Positions 6,354-6,810 of a stretch of 6,810 nt of DNA are shown piece after piece. The notes under the pieces are model-generated. The model had not been told where the DNA came from. It ran no database searches and saw only the letters and a program-made list of their open reading frames with translations. The position numbers and the translations under genes are program-made. The DNA comes from Flavisolibacter sp. (GTDB taxonomy: Bacteria; Bacteroidota; Bacteroidia; Chitinophagales; Chitinophagaceae): the NCBI GenBank assembly GCA_025936195.1, contig JAICTW010000142.1, forward strand, positions 1-6,810, given 5' to 3'. The stretch's first letter is position 1. Every line of letters begins with the position of its first letter.

Positions 6354-6810
6354 ATGATGCTTAAAGTCGCCATAGTAGAAGATAACAACACACTGCGCCA
6401 CAGTCTTGAAAATTTGCTCAATAGAACTGAAGGAATAAAATGCGTGGCTTCATTAAGTAATTTGATGAATGTAGTAAGTGAGTTTGCAAAGGCAGATCCT
6501 GAGATCGTTTTGATGGACATCGGTCTTCCCAATATTTCCGGCATCGAAGGTGTTCGAACAGTCAAAACAAATTTCCCTTCTATTCAAATCATGATGTTCA
6601 CTGTTTTTGAAGACGACGATTCTATTTTTGATGCCATTAAAACAGGAGCGTCAGGTTATCTTCTAAAAAAATCTGCACCAGAAGAAATTATTGAAGCCAT
6701 ACAGGAACTGCACCGTGGCGGTGCACCTATGAGCCCTATCATTGCAAGAAAAGTTGTGAATAGTTTTCAAAGCAATCATAATCCTGTGCAGCAATTTGAT
6801 CTTACCGTAA
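6354..6810 (+). CDS. NarL/FixJ-type response regulator, receiver domain and linker (3' truncated by window edge)
   Basis: The frame opens at ATG 6354 (a second ATG follows directly) and stays open to the window end, giving 152 codons. The receiver domain covers about residues 3-120. It shows the acidic pair Glu9-Asp10, phospho-acceptor Asp55 in VLMDIGLP, Thr83 and Lys105 in the GYLLKK segment, so all the usual catalytic positions are intact. After the receiver comes a linker with an HRGGAPMSPIIARKVV segment, which in this family leads to a LuxR-type helix-turn-helix; that part lies beyond the right edge, so the output domain is inferred. The gene starts 40 bp after the kinase stop with no terminator between, so the two are probably cotranscribed and form a cognate pair. 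No Shine-Dalgarno site is visible before the start, as is common in Bacteroidota. Confidence 0.93.
   Translation, partial: MMLKVAIVEDNNTLRHSLENLLNRTEGIKCVASLSNLMNVVSEFAKADPEIVLMDIGLPNISGIEGVRTVKTNFPSIQIMMFTVFEDDDSIFDAIKTGASGYLLKKSAPEEIIEAIQELHRGGAPMSPIIARKVVNSFQSNHNPVQQFDLTV

Noticed and set aside
6245..6565. Minus-strand open frame of 106 codons spanning the kinase/response regulator junction.
   Set aside because: It is antisense to the conserved kinase C-terminus and the receiver domain, with no recognisable product.

Overview
The window looks like a chromosomal segment of a Bacteroidota bacterium, most likely from the Chitinophagaceae or a related group. The clues are: a moderately AT-rich sequence; no Shine-Dalgarno-led starts except weak ones; a TAnnTTTG-type -7 promoter element before icd; a short Crp/Fnr-like regulator of about 194 residues; a CGCAAAG-rich intergenic repeat; and a periplasmic-propeller (Reg_prop/Y_Y_Y) sensor kinase. 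The assignment is inferred from gene families and gene style, not from a database search.

Layout: (1) 1-337, + strand, the C-terminal 111 codons of peptide chain release factor 3 (prfC). (2) 359-802, - strand, a complete small protein of the endonuclease V-like pyrimidine dimer glycosylase family, converging on prfC with a 21-bp gap. (3) 803-1373, a 571-bp gene-free stretch. It holds a roughly 296-bp imperfect palindrome (938-1233) with an 18-bp perfect arm pair, a CGCAAAG hairpin near its centre, and the icd terminator. (4) 1374-2606, - strand, a full-length NADP-type isocitrate dehydrogenase of the eukaryotic-like homodimeric class. (5) 2607-2707, a divergent promoter region with two adjacent perfect 12-bp palindromes. 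(6) 2708-3292, + strand, a Crp/Fnr-superfamily regulator. (7) 3293-3484, a leader region with two overlapping, mutually exclusive stem-loops. (8) 3485-6313, + strand, a large membrane sensor histidine kinase. (9) 6354 to the window end, + strand, the receiver and linker of its NarL/FixJ-type response regulator, cut off before the DNA-binding domain.

How the genes relate: the kinase and response regulator form an evident two-component pair. The signal is probably sensed outside the inner membrane by the propeller and Y_Y_Y domains, then passed through one transmembrane helix to a HisKA_3/HATPase core and on to Asp55 of the regulator. The Crp/Fnr-like gene and icd share one divergent control region, so the regulator may act on itself and perhaps on icd; this is inference. 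prfC and the glycosylase look like unrelated housekeeping and repair genes.

Most of the window is ordinary core-genome content. No new defence or mobile system is visible. The least explained signals are the 938-1233 foldback element, the paired palindromes at 2653-2677, and the alternative stems before the kinase gene.
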